Assembly (NCBI GenBank): GCA_900314165.1
Contig: OMUE01000179.1
Span: 1-17,058 of the forward strand
Direction: 5' to 3'
From: an uncultured Acidaminococcus sp.
GTDB taxonomy: Bacteria > Bacillota_C > Negativicutes > Acidaminococcales > Acidaminococcaceae
DNA: 17,058 bases
The notes beneath the pieces are model-generated. The model ran no database searches. It worked only from the letters and a program-made list of their open reading frames with translations, and was not told the DNA's origin. The position numbers and the translations under genes are program-made. Below, piece after piece: positions 1 to 5,152 of the stretch; the first letter of the stretch is position 1; every line of letters begins with the position of its first letter.

Positions 1-90
1 TGCATACGTGCATACGTGCATACGTGCATACGTGCATACGTGCATACGTGCATATGTGCATATGTGCATATGTGCATACGTATATACGTG
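1..90. repeat. 8-bp tandem repeat TGCATACG, alternating pyrimidine-purine
   Basis: Ten consecutive 8-bp units fill 1-80: six TGCATACG, three TGCATATG, one TGCATACG. They are followed by TATATACG and TG. Every base from 1 to 90 alternates pyrimidine-purine without a break, a pattern known to favour left-handed Z-DNA, and TGCA/TACGTA are self-complementary. The array is cut by the window edge, so its full length and any upstream gene are unknown. It lies about 90 bp upstream of the MarR gene. Unit-number change could alter expression, but that is inference. Confidence 0.95.
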
Positions 91-158
91 ATACGTAGTA
101 CGTGATACGAAAGAAAGAGTTGCAGCGTACTTCGTATAACGTACAAAAGTACTACGAT
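91..158. repeat. Degenerate ACG/ACGTA heptad array upstream of marR
   Basis: The 8-bp array decays into 7-bp units such as TGATACG, TAGTACG, TGATACG, then more degenerate TATAACG and TACTACG-like units. The 19-mer atacgtagtacgtgatacg (91-109) recurs exactly at 6364-6382, and cgtataacgtac (133-144) recurs at 6409-6420, so this is a dispersed family. It occupies the MarR gene's promoter and leader region. I see no convincing -35/-10 pair; TATAAC at 135-140 is a possible weak -10. Confidence 0.8.
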
Positions 159-178
159 AACCGAGGAGAGAGAACGAA

Positions 179-682
179 ATGGAGAAACAAAACGATGTGC
201 TGGGCATGCTGGACCGGTGTGTAAAGGCCTTGTACAAGTACCAGACCGTTATGAACGAATATTCCTCCATAAGCAAGGAATACGGACCGGGTCTGTTTAT
301 GACAGAAACAGAAGCCCATACCCTGGGGTTCATTGCCGGGGAAGAAGGGATGACCAGTAAAAGGCTGGGGGAAATCACGAATCGGTCGAAAAGCACCACG
401 AGCCAGATTGTAAAGGTATTGACAGCAAAAGGGCTGATCCGCCGCCAGGTGAATCCGGACAACAAGCGGGAACAGCTGCTGTTCCTGACGGAAAAGGGAA
501 AGGTGGCCAACAGCCAGCACCAGGCTTACGACCATACTACCATGTATTCCGTCCTGGAAAAGCTGCGGGAACATTGTACAGAAGACGAACTAACGGCGTT
601 CTTCAAGGTCCTGGAACTGCGTACGGCCATGTATGAGCCCATGATTACTTTGGAGAAGCGAAAAGTGAAAAGTGAAAAGTGA
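179..682 (+). CDS. MarR-family transcriptional regulator
   Basis: A 167-residue protein of usual MarR length, with an N-terminal dimerisation helix (about 5-30), a winged helix-turn-helix (about 42-105) and C-terminal helices. The recognition helix is around residues 70-85 (SKSTTSQIVKVLTAKG), and the wing contains NPDNKRE (92-98) before LLFLTEKG. MarR proteins bind palindromic operators as dimers and usually respond to small ligands or oxidants. The ATG has a good Shine-Dalgarno, GAGGAG at 163-168. It sits about 500 bp upstream of the aminotransferase operon in the same orientation, and that operon's promoter carries a perfect inverted repeat suited to this family, so it is the likely regulator (inference). 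Oddity: the last residues (EKRKVKSEK) and the TGA stop are encoded by a GTGAAAA heptad array, so the natural C-terminus was probably remodelled by the repeat. Family assignment is secure; ligand unknown. Confidence 0.92.
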   Translation: MEKQNDVLGMLDRCVKALYKYQTVMNEYSSISKEYGPGLFMTETEAHTLGFIAGEEGMTSKRLGEITNRSKSTTSQIVKVLTAKGLIRRQVNPDNKREQLLFLTEKGKVANSQHQAYDHTTMYSVLEKLREHCTEDELTAFFKVLELRTAMYEPMITLEKRKVKSEK

Positions 683-710
683 AAAGTGAAAAGGAGGGCC
701 GCTGGCCCTC
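660..710 (+). repeat. GTGAAAA heptad array plus tri-loop hairpin at marR 3' end
   Basis: Four to five 7-bp units of the form GAAAAGT overlap the end of the MarR gene and provide its TGA stop (680-682). The array ends in GAGG and merges into a perfect hairpin, GAGGGCC (694-700), loop GCT, GGCCCTC (704-710). There is no T-run after the stem, so it is not a classical intrinsic terminator. Confidence 0.85.
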
Positions 711-726
711 TTGGTAGAGACGATAG

Positions 727-782
727 AAAAAAGCGAAGAGCGAAAAGTGAAGAGCGAAGAGGAGGCCGTCGCCACTGGACGG
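727..782 (+). repeat. Second GAAAAGT/GAAGAGC heptad array with hairpin
   Basis: Degenerate 7-bp units GAAAAAA, GAAGAGC, GAAAAGT, GAAGAGC, GAAGAGG run from about 727 to 762. They are followed by a small hairpin, CCGTC (766-770) and GACGG (778-782). The order array, GAGG, GC hairpin matches the copies at 660-710, 4985-5029, 16794-16835 and 16866-16902. Confidence 0.75.
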
Positions 783-783
783 A

Positions 784-807
784 AGATGATAGATGACAGA
801 TGATAGA
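784..807. repeat. AGATGAT/AGATGAC heptad repeat
   Basis: Three consecutive 7-bp units AGATGAT, AGATGAC, AGATGAT and a partial fourth. The sequence is unrelated to the neighbouring GAAAAGT array but has the same unit length. Each unit contains TGA. Between here and about 890 I see nothing else I can name. Confidence 0.7.
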
Positions 808-891
808 ACCTATTGTCGAGGGTTAGCAGTCTGCTTGTCGTTTGTATATAGGACTCCTTTGTGAACAGAATTGAAGAAGAAGGATAAAAAG

Positions 892-924
892 AAGAGGTTT
901 GCTCCATGAGCAGCCTCTTTTTTT
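892..924 (+). terminator. Intrinsic terminator downstream of marR
   Basis: The stem AAGAGG (892-897)/CCTCTT (914-919), continued by TGCTC (900-904)/GAGCA (908-912) with a small internal loop and a CAT tip, is followed by a run of seven T (918-924). It lies about 210 bp after the MarR stop and before the aminotransferase promoter, so it probably ends the marR transcript. Confidence 0.75.
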
Positions 925-944
925 CTTTGCCCGCTGCAGGCGCC

Positions 945-991
945 TGTCGCCCCCGTAGGGGGAGAGGGCCATCGTCAGATGGCGAGGGGGC
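945..991. repeat. Dispersed hairpin repeat, family B, copy 1
   Basis: Two hairpins in tandem: CCCCC-GTA-GGGGG (950-962), then GCCATC (968-973)/GATGGC (978-983), followed by GAGGGGGC. The element recurs in inverted orientation at 16904-16952 with near-identical flanks but a different, still fully paired, second stem. This suggests selection on the structure. Confidence 0.8.
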
Positions 992-1025
992 AGTGCAGCG
1001 CACTCTCTTCGTTTTCACCTTATTA

Positions 1026-1044
1026 TAGTTCGCTTATTAAACTA
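1026..1044. promoter_or_regulatory. Weak inverted repeat upstream of the -35, possible second MarR site
   Basis: TAGTT (1026-1030) and AACTA (1040-1044) form an inverted repeat with a 9-bp spacer, 32 bp upstream of the -35. The left arm reads TAGTTCG, as in the main palindrome at 1107-1129. Arms are short, so this is tentative. Confidence 0.35.
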
Positions 1045-1075
1045 AATTGAAATGTAGCGAAAAACGCAAAAATTC

Positions 1076-1103
1076 TTGACGAATATCCACTTTAGTATAT
1101 AAT
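1076..1103 (+). promoter_or_regulatory. Strong sigma-A promoter of the C-S lyase operon
   Basis: TTGACG (1076-1081) and TATAAT (1098-1103) are separated by 16 bp, a near-consensus vegetative promoter. Transcription should start near 1109-1111, giving a leader of about 75 nt before the ATG at 1186. Confidence 0.85.
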
Positions 1104-1106
1104 GTA

Positions 1107-1129
1107 ATTAGTTCGAACATAGAACTAAT
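1107..1129. promoter_or_regulatory. Candidate MarR operator palindrome over the transcription start
   Basis: Perfect 8-bp inverted arms ATTAGTTC (1107-1114) and GAACTAAT (1122-1129) with a 7-bp spacer directly follow the -10 box and cover the predicted +1. A dimeric repressor bound here would block RNA polymerase. The arm size and spacing suit MarR-family proteins. The MarR gene at 179-682 is the nearest candidate partner (inference). Confidence 0.65.
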
Positions 1130-1185
1130 AAACATGATGAAACGTAAAAATAAAGCAAACAGGAAAAAATAAGGAGGAAATTCAC

Positions 1186-2376
1186 ATGTACAACTTTGAA
1201 ACGATCGGCACCCGGTATACCACTGGTTCCAAGAAATGGGCTGAAATCCATCAGTATCTGCCCAACGAAAATGGGGACATCATTCCCTTCTCCGTAGCAG
1301 ATATGGAAATCGAAGTGGCTCCGGAAATCAAGGAAGGCCTGAAGAAGTACATCGACCGCTATGTACCCGGTTATGCCAATATGACGGATGAATTCCGCAA
1401 AGCAGTCTGCGGCTGGATGAAGACCCGTCATAACTGGGATGTAAAACCTGAATGGATCGTGAGTACGCCCGGCGTTATCAATGCTCTGTATACCAGCGTA
1501 CAATGCTTCACTAACCCTGGCGACGGCGTTATGCTGCTGACTCCTGTGTACTATCCTATGTACACTGCCATTTCCAGCAATAAACGGACCCTGGTGGAAT
1601 GCCCTCTGGTCAACAATCATGGCCATTACGAAATCAACTTTGCAGACTTCGAAGCAAAAGCCAAAGATTCTAACACGAAGATGTTGATCTTCTGCAGCCC
1701 TCATAACCCCGGCAGCCGTGTATGGACGAAGGAAGAACTGGAAAAACTGGCTAAGATCTGCCTGGACAATGATGTGCTGATGGTCTCCGATGAAATCCAC
1801 TTCGACCTGATTATGCCCGGCTACACCCATACGGTCCTGTCCACTCTGTCCGAAGAAGTGGCTCAGCATTCCGTCATCTGCACGGCTCCCAGCAAGTCCT
1901 TCAACCTGGCTGGCCTGCAGACTTCCAACATCGTCATCGCTAATGAAGAACTGCGGAAGAAATTCATCGACAACCAGCATCTGCTGGAAATGAACCCCAA
2001 GTGCAACGTGTTGGGCTACGAAGCCTGTCGCATCGCATATACGGAAGGTGCTGCATGGCTGGATCAGGTCATCAAACTGATTGATACGAACCGGGCTCTC
2101 GTAACGGACTTCCTGAAGCACCGTCATCCGGAAATCATCGTCACTCCGATGGAAGGTACGTACCTGCTGTGGATGGACTTCAACAAACTGGGTGTTCCTT
2201 TCAAACAACTGGCTGAAGAACTGCGGACTGAAGCAAAACTGTTCTTCGATGATGGCTATATCTTCGGTGCTCCCGGCGAAGGCTTCGAACGCTGGAACCT
2301 GGCTTGCCCGACCCGTTACGTCAACGAAGGCCTGGCCCGTCTGGATGCTTATCTGAATAAGAAAGAAGGTCGCTAA
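1186..2376 (+). CDS. MalY/PatB-family PLP C-S lyase or aminotransferase
   Basis: A 396-residue fold-type I PLP enzyme. Family marks are FSVADMEI (35-42), the cofactor-contacting SPHNP (171-175), SDEIH (201-205) with the pyridine-nitrogen Asp202, and the Schiff-base lysine in APSKSFNLAGLQ (Lys237). Near the C-terminus NLACPTR (371-377) supplies the substrate carboxylate-binding region. MalY/PatB proteins typically catalyse beta-elimination of cystathionine, cysteine or S-conjugates to a thiol or sulfide, pyruvate and ammonia. Some act as transaminases, so the substrate cannot be fixed here. The loop after SPHNP reads GSRVW, where family members usually have VGRVW-like sequence. The Shine-Dalgarno AAGGAGG (1171-1177) is ideal. 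It is first gene of an operon, one base before the glutaredoxin-like gene, and codon use suggests high expression. Cytoplasmic. Confidence 0.9.
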   Translation: MYNFETIGTRYTTGSKKWAEIHQYLPNENGDIIPFSVADMEIEVAPEIKEGLKKYIDRYVPGYANMTDEFRKAVCGWMKTRHNWDVKPEWIVSTPGVINALYTSVQCFTNPGDGVMLLTPVYYPMYTAISSNKRTLVECPLVNNHGHYEINFADFEAKAKDSNTKMLIFCSPHNPGSRVWTKEELEKLAKICLDNDVLMVSDEIHFDLIMPGYTHTVLSTLSEEVAQHSVICTAPSKSFNLAGLQTSNIVIANEELRKKFIDNQHLLEMNPKCNVLGYEACRIAYTEGAAWLDQVIKLIDTNRALVTDFLKHRHPEIIVTPMEGTYLLWMDFNKLGVPFKQLAEELRTEAKLFFDDGYIFGAPGEGFERWNLACPTRYVNEGLARLDAYLNKKEGR

Positions 2377-2377
2377 G

Positions 2378-2638
2378 ATGAAAGTAAAAGTTATCGGTTC
2401 CCATATGTGCCCTAAAACCCTGTATGCCATCCCCCAATTAGTGGGGGCCGGCATCACCGTCCAATTCGTGGATATGTTCGGCAGTCACGATGGCATGAAA
2501 GAATATCTGAAACTGCGGGAAAATGATCCCCTGTACGCAGATGTCCGGGGCAAAGACGTATTCGGCATTCCCTGCTTCGTACTGGAAGACGGTACGAAGA
2601 CCCGGGACCTGCAAAAGGTATTGGCATTAGCTAAGTGA
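2378..2638 (+). CDS. Glutaredoxin-related small thiol protein
   Basis: An 86-residue thioredoxin-fold protein starting MKVKVIGSHMCP. Its active-site position is CPKT (Cys11), so the resolving cysteine of CPxC is missing, and the cis-proline motif is GIP (63-65). A second cysteine, Cys66, directly follows the cis-proline, which in this fold lies next to the active-site cysteine, so a Cys11-Cys66 disulfide is conceivable (inference). The family resembles the glutaredoxin-related COG4545 group; substrates are not established to my knowledge. It begins one base after the lyase stop and ends 10 bp before the permease, with no room for separate promoters, so all three genes are cotranscribed. It could reduce an imported disulfide before or after C-S cleavage. 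Confidence 0.8.
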   Translation: MKVKVIGSHMCPKTLYAIPQLVGAGITVQFVDMFGSHDGMKEYLKLRENDPLYADVRGKDVFGIPCFVLEDGTKTRDLQKVLALAK

Positions 2639-2648
2639 GGGAAAGATC

Positions 2649-4001
2649 ATGAGCACGGAAAGACAGGAAAGTAAATTAATCCGCAATCTGGGATTTATGG
2701 ACCTTATGGCCATTGCTGTGGGCCAGATTGTAGGCGCAGGCATTATGTCCTCCACAGGCGTAGCTATCGGTATGACAGGCACCGGCGTGGTGCTGGCCTA
2801 TCTGCTGTCTCCTATCCTGACTATCATCAGCATTTTTCCACTGGCCGTCCTGAGCTCTGCGGCTCCGACTACTGGCGGACCGTACCGGTACTGCAGCCGC
2901 CTGCTGGGCAAGAAGGCCGGCATGGCCTACCTGCTGCTGCACGTAACCAGTTTCAGCGTGGCTGTTTCCCAGTACGCATTAAGCTTTGGCTTGTATTTTG
3001 AGAGTATCGTGCCCTCTGTGGGTCAATATACGGCTGCTATGACCGTGCTTACCTTATTCTTCGCTATGAATCTGAAGGGCACGAAATCCGCCGCCATCCT
3101 GAACAAGATCATGAGCGTTGCTCTGTTCGGCGGCCTGGGCCTGTTCATCGTCTTCGGCCTGCCGAAAGTGAATATGGCTTATATTATGGATTCCAAGAAT
3201 CTGTTCATGAACGGTTCCTTCGCCTTTGTCAGCACCCTGGCCCTGCTGTCCAGTGCTACTGCTGGTGCTCAGTTCATCGCAGAATTAGGCGGTGAAGCTA
3301 AAGACGCAGAACGGAATATTCCCCGGGTTATGGTGGTTTCCACCTTTGGCGTAGGCGTGTTCTATGTACTGATTGCCCTGGTAGCAGCCGGGATCCTGCC
3401 CATTCCGGAAGTTGTGAACCAGCCTCTGACCTTGGTAGCCCGCAAGACCATGCCCGCTGTGGCCTTCTACCTGTTCGTAGTCGGTGCCGCTCTGGGTGCT
3501 ACGGCTACGACCCTGAACGCTACGCTGTCCTGGATTGCCAAGCCCCTGCTGGTGGCCTGTGATGACGGCCTGCTGCCCAAGAGCCTGGGCTCCGTCAGCA
3601 AGAACGGCGTACCCTACAAGCTGCTGACTCTGTTCTACCTGGCAGGCATGATTCCTCTGGTCCTGCACCACAACATTTCCTTTATTACGAAGTTCACTAC
3701 TGCCAACTCTCTGTTGACGAAGCTGTTCGTGTGCATCGCCCTGTTCGCAATGGCTGCTCATCACAGCGACATCCTGAACCGGTCCGCCCTGCACATTGAT
3801 GCCGGCAAGGCTAAGGTTCTGGCCACTCTGGGTGGTATCGTGCTGTGCGTGCTGTCCTATTCCCTGTTTGCAAACCTGTCCTCCCGAGTTGTCATCTTCC
3901 TGGTTGTGCTATTGGTCCTGGCCATCATCTACGTAACTTGCTTCAGAAAGAACGTGGAGATTCCTAACGATCTGGTCATGGACTATACGACGAAAAAATA
4001 A
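2649..4001 (+). CDS. APC-superfamily amino acid permease
   Basis: A 450-residue integral membrane transporter with about twelve hydrophobic segments, the standard APC length. The first membrane segment holds the signature GQIVGAGI (25-32) that contacts the substrate alpha-amino and carboxyl groups, and the loop ELGGEAKDAERNIPR is the conserved cytoplasmic APC motif after TM6. These carriers take up or exchange amino acids, using a proton gradient or antiport. The Shine-Dalgarno overlaps the preceding stop (GAGGG, 2637-2641). As third gene of the lyase operon it most likely imports the lyase substrate, for example cystine, cysteine or another sulphur amino acid, or exports a product; this comes from context, not sequence. 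The transcript ends in a strong hairpin at 4033-4088. Confidence 0.9.
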   Translation: MSTERQESKLIRNLGFMDLMAIAVGQIVGAGIMSSTGVAIGMTGTGVVLAYLLSPILTIISIFPLAVLSSAAPTTGGPYRYCSRLLGKKAGMAYLLLHVTSFSVAVSQYALSFGLYFESIVPSVGQYTAAMTVLTLFFAMNLKGTKSAAILNKIMSVALFGGLGLFIVFGLPKVNMAYIMDSKNLFMNGSFAFVSTLALLSSATAGAQFIAELGGEAKDAERNIPRVMVVSTFGVGVFYVLIALVAAGILPIPEVVNQPLTLVARKTMPAVAFYLFVVGAALGATATTLNATLSWIAKPLLVACDDGLLPKSLGSVSKNGVPYKLLTLFYLAGMIPLVLHHNISFITKFTTANSLLTKLFVCIALFAMAAHHSDILNRSALHIDAGKAKVLATLGGIVLCVLSYSLFANLSSRVVIFLVVLLVLAIIYVTCFRKNVEIPNDLVMDYTTKK

Positions 4002-4032
4002 TCTCATTGATTGATAATACCCTTTTCTAACT

Positions 4033-4088
4033 CTCTCTCATGAAAATAGAGCTGTGATCTGATTCACAGCTCTATTTTCATGAGAGAG
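4033..4088. terminator. Perfect 25-bp inverted repeat after the permease
   Basis: Arms 4033-4057 and 4064-4088 are perfectly complementary over 25 bp with loop TCTGAT. The stem core AGAGCTGTGA/TCACAGCTCT recurs in the terminator at 13797-13833. The descending arm contains an internal TTTT, but no T-run follows the full stem; a shorter inner stem ending at TCACAGCTCTATTTT could act as the intrinsic terminator. It may also be an mRNA 3' stabiliser. Confidence 0.75.
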
Positions 4089-4100
4089 TATCGGATCAGA

Positions 4101-4149
4101 ACCCACCACCATCGCAAGCGATGGTCCCCCGCTCTTAAAAAGGGCGGAC
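4101..4149. repeat. Dispersed double-hairpin repeat, family A, copy 1
   Basis: Consensus-like ACCCACC, stem ACCATCGC/GCGATGGT (loop AA), CCCCCG, then a second stem formed by GCTCTT/AAGGGC-like sequence. It is in the same orientation as the copy at 7362-7410. The first stem differs at several paired positions from other copies yet stays complementary. Confidence 0.85.
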
Positions 4150-4210
4150 AGAGGAAAATAAGAAGATATAGTGCTTATTTCTTAGTCTGGAACAAAAAAT
4201 AAAACTTTAT

Positions 4211-4216
4211 TATAAT
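4211..4216 (+). promoter_or_regulatory. -10 box of the DUF6125-type gene
   Basis: A consensus TATAAT lies 25 bp before the ATG at 4242. No good -35 is visible at 16-18 bp upstream. Its position rules against the in-frame ATG at 4215, which overlaps the -10 itself, and so decides the start of the gene. Confidence 0.6.
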
Positions 4217-4241
4217 GATATTATTGAAAGGACGTGCGACA

Positions 4242-4991
4242 ATGGAAAAAGAAAAAATCACTAAAGCAGAGGATATGGATGCTCAACAATTAAATGAGCT
4301 GATTTTTGATATGATTCACCGGATTGTGGTACATCATACTCTGTGGTTCCGGGAAACGGAACACCAGCTGGGCTTTGAAAAGGCTCTGGAAGCTATGGAC
4401 AAGGCCTGGGAACAGACAAAGGCCATTTCCCTGAAACGGTTTGCCATGCTGGGGCTGTCGGTAGAAGGGGGAGTCCCCAGCGGCATTGCCCGCATGGATA
4501 AGGAGCATAAGCTGGAGCTCATCGATGCTTTGGCTAAAAACTGGCTGGCCCAGGACGGGGTCTGGTTCCAGGCTGTAGAATTTGCTCATGGCATGAATGA
4601 CGCCAAGCGCTGCAACGACTCTACCTGGCATCGGTTTTCCCTGTTGGAAGCCCATTCTATCAAGAAATTGTTGGGCCTGGGGGATCATCCGGGCCTGGCT
4701 GGCCTGGAGCGGGCACTGAATTTCCGTATGTACGGCCGGCTGAACGTCCAGTCCTGCCATTATGACGGGGATGCCCTGATTTTTGAGATGAATAAGTGCC
4801 GGGTCCAGTATGCCCGTCAGCGGAAGGGCCTGGAGGACTATCCCTGCAAGAGTGCCGGCCTTGTAGAATATAGCAATTTTGCGGAAGGTATCGATGACCG
4901 CATCAAGACGGAATGCATCGCCTGCCCGCCCGACAAGCATCCGGAACACTGGTCCTGCGCGTGGAAGTTCACGATTGGGAGTAAAAAGTGA
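4242..4991 (+). CDS. DUF6125-like cysteine-containing protein
   Basis: A 249-residue cytoplasmic protein without signal peptide or membrane segments. The N-terminal half is helical. The C-terminal segment has a conserved-looking cysteine pattern: NKC, then YPCK, then ECIACPPDKHPEHWSC, the last part matching what I recall of DUF6125 proteins (RKGL, PCK, CPPDPHPE). Four to five cysteines with histidines suggest a metal or cofactor site, possibly zinc; no reaction is known to me. I start at 4242 and not the upstream in-frame ATG at 4215, because AAAGGA (4226-4231) is correctly spaced for 4242 and 4215 lies in the -10 box. The gene stands alone after the lyase operon's terminator. Its TGA stop is the first part of a GTGAAAA heptad array. 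The family shows some resemblance to L-2-amino-thiazoline-4-carboxylate hydrolase-type proteins in architecture, but I cannot support that function. Confidence 0.75.
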   Translation: MEKEKITKAEDMDAQQLNELIFDMIHRIVVHHTLWFRETEHQLGFEKALEAMDKAWEQTKAISLKRFAMLGLSVEGGVPSGIARMDKEHKLELIDALAKNWLAQDGVWFQAVEFAHGMNDAKRCNDSTWHRFSLLEAHSIKKLLGLGDHPGLAGLERALNFRMYGRLNVQSCHYDGDALIFEMNKCRVQYARQRKGLEDYPCKSAGLVEYSNFAEGIDDRIKTECIACPPDKHPEHWSCAWKFTIGSKK

Positions 4992-5029
4992 AAAGCGAAG
5001 AGTGAAGAGCAAAGAGGGGCCCGCTGGGC
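4985..5029 (+). repeat. GTGAAAA heptad array plus tri-loop hairpin
   Basis: Units AAAAGTG, AAAAGCG, AAGAGTG, AAGAGCA continue directly from the stop codon of the DUF6125-type gene (TGA 4989-4991). The array ends in GAGG and a hairpin GCCC (5019-5022), loop GCT, GGGC (5026-5029). The layout is the same as at 660-710. Confidence 0.8.
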
Positions 5030-5039
5030 AAAGTTCTGC

Positions 5040-5060
5040 CTCTACCCCCTAATTCCTTGC
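5040..5060. repeat. Short CCCCTAATTCC repeat remnant
   Basis: CCCCCTAATTCCTTGC (5045-5060) matches most of the repeat end at 7451-7463 (CCCCTAATTCCTTA) after the MATE gene, and is a short remnant of the CTAACCC/CTAGTGG-type heptad family. Confidence 0.5.
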
Positions 5061-5095
5061 ACGACAAACCATAAAGAATTTTTATTTTGTCCGAA

Positions 5096-5135
5096 CCTGT
5101 AGGGGCGTGCCAGAGCGTAGCGGCGGCCCGCCCGA
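5096..5135. repeat. GC-rich inverted element just before the first WYL gene
   Basis: TGTAGGGGCG at the left and GCCCGCCCG at the right can pair (GGGCG 5103-5107 with CGCCC 5129-5133), enclosing CGTGCCAGAGCGTAGCGGCGG. It ends a few bases before the Shine-Dalgarno (5138-5144), so it would lie in the leader if transcription starts upstream. Its look matches the other dispersed GC-rich elements. Confidence 0.5.
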
Positions 5136-5152
5136 AATAAGGAGCTGGTCCT

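Noticed and set aside
1..90. Possible CRISPR array
   Set aside because: The 8-bp unit repeats with no spacers; repeat and spacer lengths do not fit.
1108..2457. Long minus-strand open frame opposite the PLP enzyme gene
   Set aside because: The plus strand has clear family motifs, a Shine-Dalgarno and a promoter; the antisense frame has no recognisable domain and spans the promoter.
4215..4241. Upstream ATG as start of the DUF6125-type gene
   Set aside because: It overlaps the TATAAT box and lacks a Shine-Dalgarno; ATG 4242 has both leader and site.
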